Part shown: piece by piece, positions 63,776 through 64,000 of the stretch
Layout of the letters: the number at the start of each line of letters is the position of its first letter
Numbering within the stretch: position 1 is the first letter of the stretch
Assembly (NCBI GenBank): GCA_963737545.1
Contig: CAVTTH010000003.1
Location: 1,364,001-1,428,000 of the forward strand
Reading direction: 5' to 3'
Length of the DNA: 64,000 nucleotides
Source: CAVTTH01 sp963737545
Lineage (GTDB): Bacteria; Verrucomicrobiota; Verrucomicrobiia; Chthoniobacterales; UBA10450
Notes under the pieces: generated by a model
The model's input: only the letters and a program-made list of their open reading frames with translations
The model's database searches: none
What the model was told of the DNA's origin: nothing
Program-made: the position numbers and the translations under genes

Positions 63776-64000
63776 GTGTTCAAAAGCATTTTCTTCGATG
63801 CCGTCGGTACGCTGATTCATCTGCCACGAGGAGTTGGTTTTCACTACGCCCTGGTTGGGGATCGATTGGGTTTGGATCTGGACCCGGTCGCGCTCGACCG
63901 AGCCTTCGCCGCTTCGTGGGAGCGAGCGTCTCCGCGTCCAGCGATCGATGGGCCGCGCGATGACGATGATAAAGGCTGGTGGCGCGGACTGGTCAACCAG
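63776..64000 (+). CDS. HAD-family hydrolase, N-terminal part
   Basis: From GTG at 63776 the frame gives SIFFDAVGTLIHLPRGVGFH, with the HAD motif I D-x-x-G-T, then a helical cap start (LDLDPVALDRAFAASWERAS). It runs off the window after 75 codons. The first Asp is the nucleophile in HAD enzymes; the usual second Asp is Val here (DAVGT), which would weaken phosphatase acid-base catalysis. The gene is divergent from the siroheme-decarboxylase-like gene. Confidence 0.8.
   Translation, partial: MFKSIFFDAVGTLIHLPRGVGFHYALVGDRLGLDLDPVALDRAFAASWERASPRPAIDGPRDDDDKGWWRGLVNQ

Overview
The window is a bacterial chromosome segment with high-GC coding DNA and densely packed genes on both strands. It carries two tRNA genes and an RNase P RNA but no rRNA operon. 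The gene content suggests a free-living, respiring, Gram-negative heterotroph: a cbb3-type oxidase, an RND metal pump, proline and deoxynucleoside catabolism, and secreted HAF-repeat and coiled-coil/TPR proteins. GYF_2 (DUF4339) proteins, a PocR/AraC regulator and many intergenic palindromic repeats fit a soil member of the Verrucomicrobiota (Chthoniobacterales-like). That placement is an inference from gene content and style; no phylogenetic marker was compared.

Layout. Positions 1-1085 hold the end of a cbb3 oxidase operon. Positions 1134-3146 are an accessory patch: a VapBC module, trhO, a dinB fragment spliced against a truncated DUF433 gene, and a perfect 21-bp palindrome. Positions 3225-9690 hold dinB, a UPF0173 hydrolase, threonine aldolase and a frameshifted putA. 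Positions 10124-19238 are mostly housekeeping: rsmI, rplU-rpmA, adenylate kinase, fmt, pyrH-frr, proS and rplM-rpsI. Positions 19347-23098 include a class V aminotransferase and a Phd/RelE toxin-antitoxin pair enclosed between two copies of the rnpB 3' end, followed by rnpB itself. Positions 23268-29305 hold a peroxiredoxin, aconitase, a coiled-coil/TPR protein and tRNA-His.

Positions 29421-44342 look like a stress or low-energy island. It contains four-gene-scale universal stress protein content (six Usp domains in three genes), a cyclic-nucleotide-binding protein, a PocR-AraC regulator, a phosphoribosyltransferase, a P-type cation ATPase, a SulP transporter, two zinc alcohol dehydrogenases, and CHAD and CYTH phosphate-binding proteins. 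Positions 44449-49836 are a heavy-metal RND efflux operon with a Cys-rich leader protein. tRNA-Arg(TCG) at 49913 is followed by a 1.8-kb segment with a HAF-repeat protein and a (CT)17 tract, closed by a second copy of the tRNA 3' end. Positions 51885-64000 hold deoC, a frameshifted aldehyde dehydrogenase, several membrane proteins, a 5'-3' exonuclease, the guaD-nadC-birA operon, a siroheme-decarboxylase-like protein and the start of a HAD hydrolase.

Four observations stand out. (1) A toxin-antitoxin pair appears inserted at the 3' end of rnpB with a 65-bp direct duplication. (2) A second island is flanked by a tRNA-Arg 3'-end duplication. (3) The word TCGTTAGG(C) occurs 16 times (12 as the 9-mer) in coding and non-coding DNA, in several reading frames. 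(4) Several genes are broken by single-base indels, three of them within 54-58.5 kb, which may be decay or assembly error.
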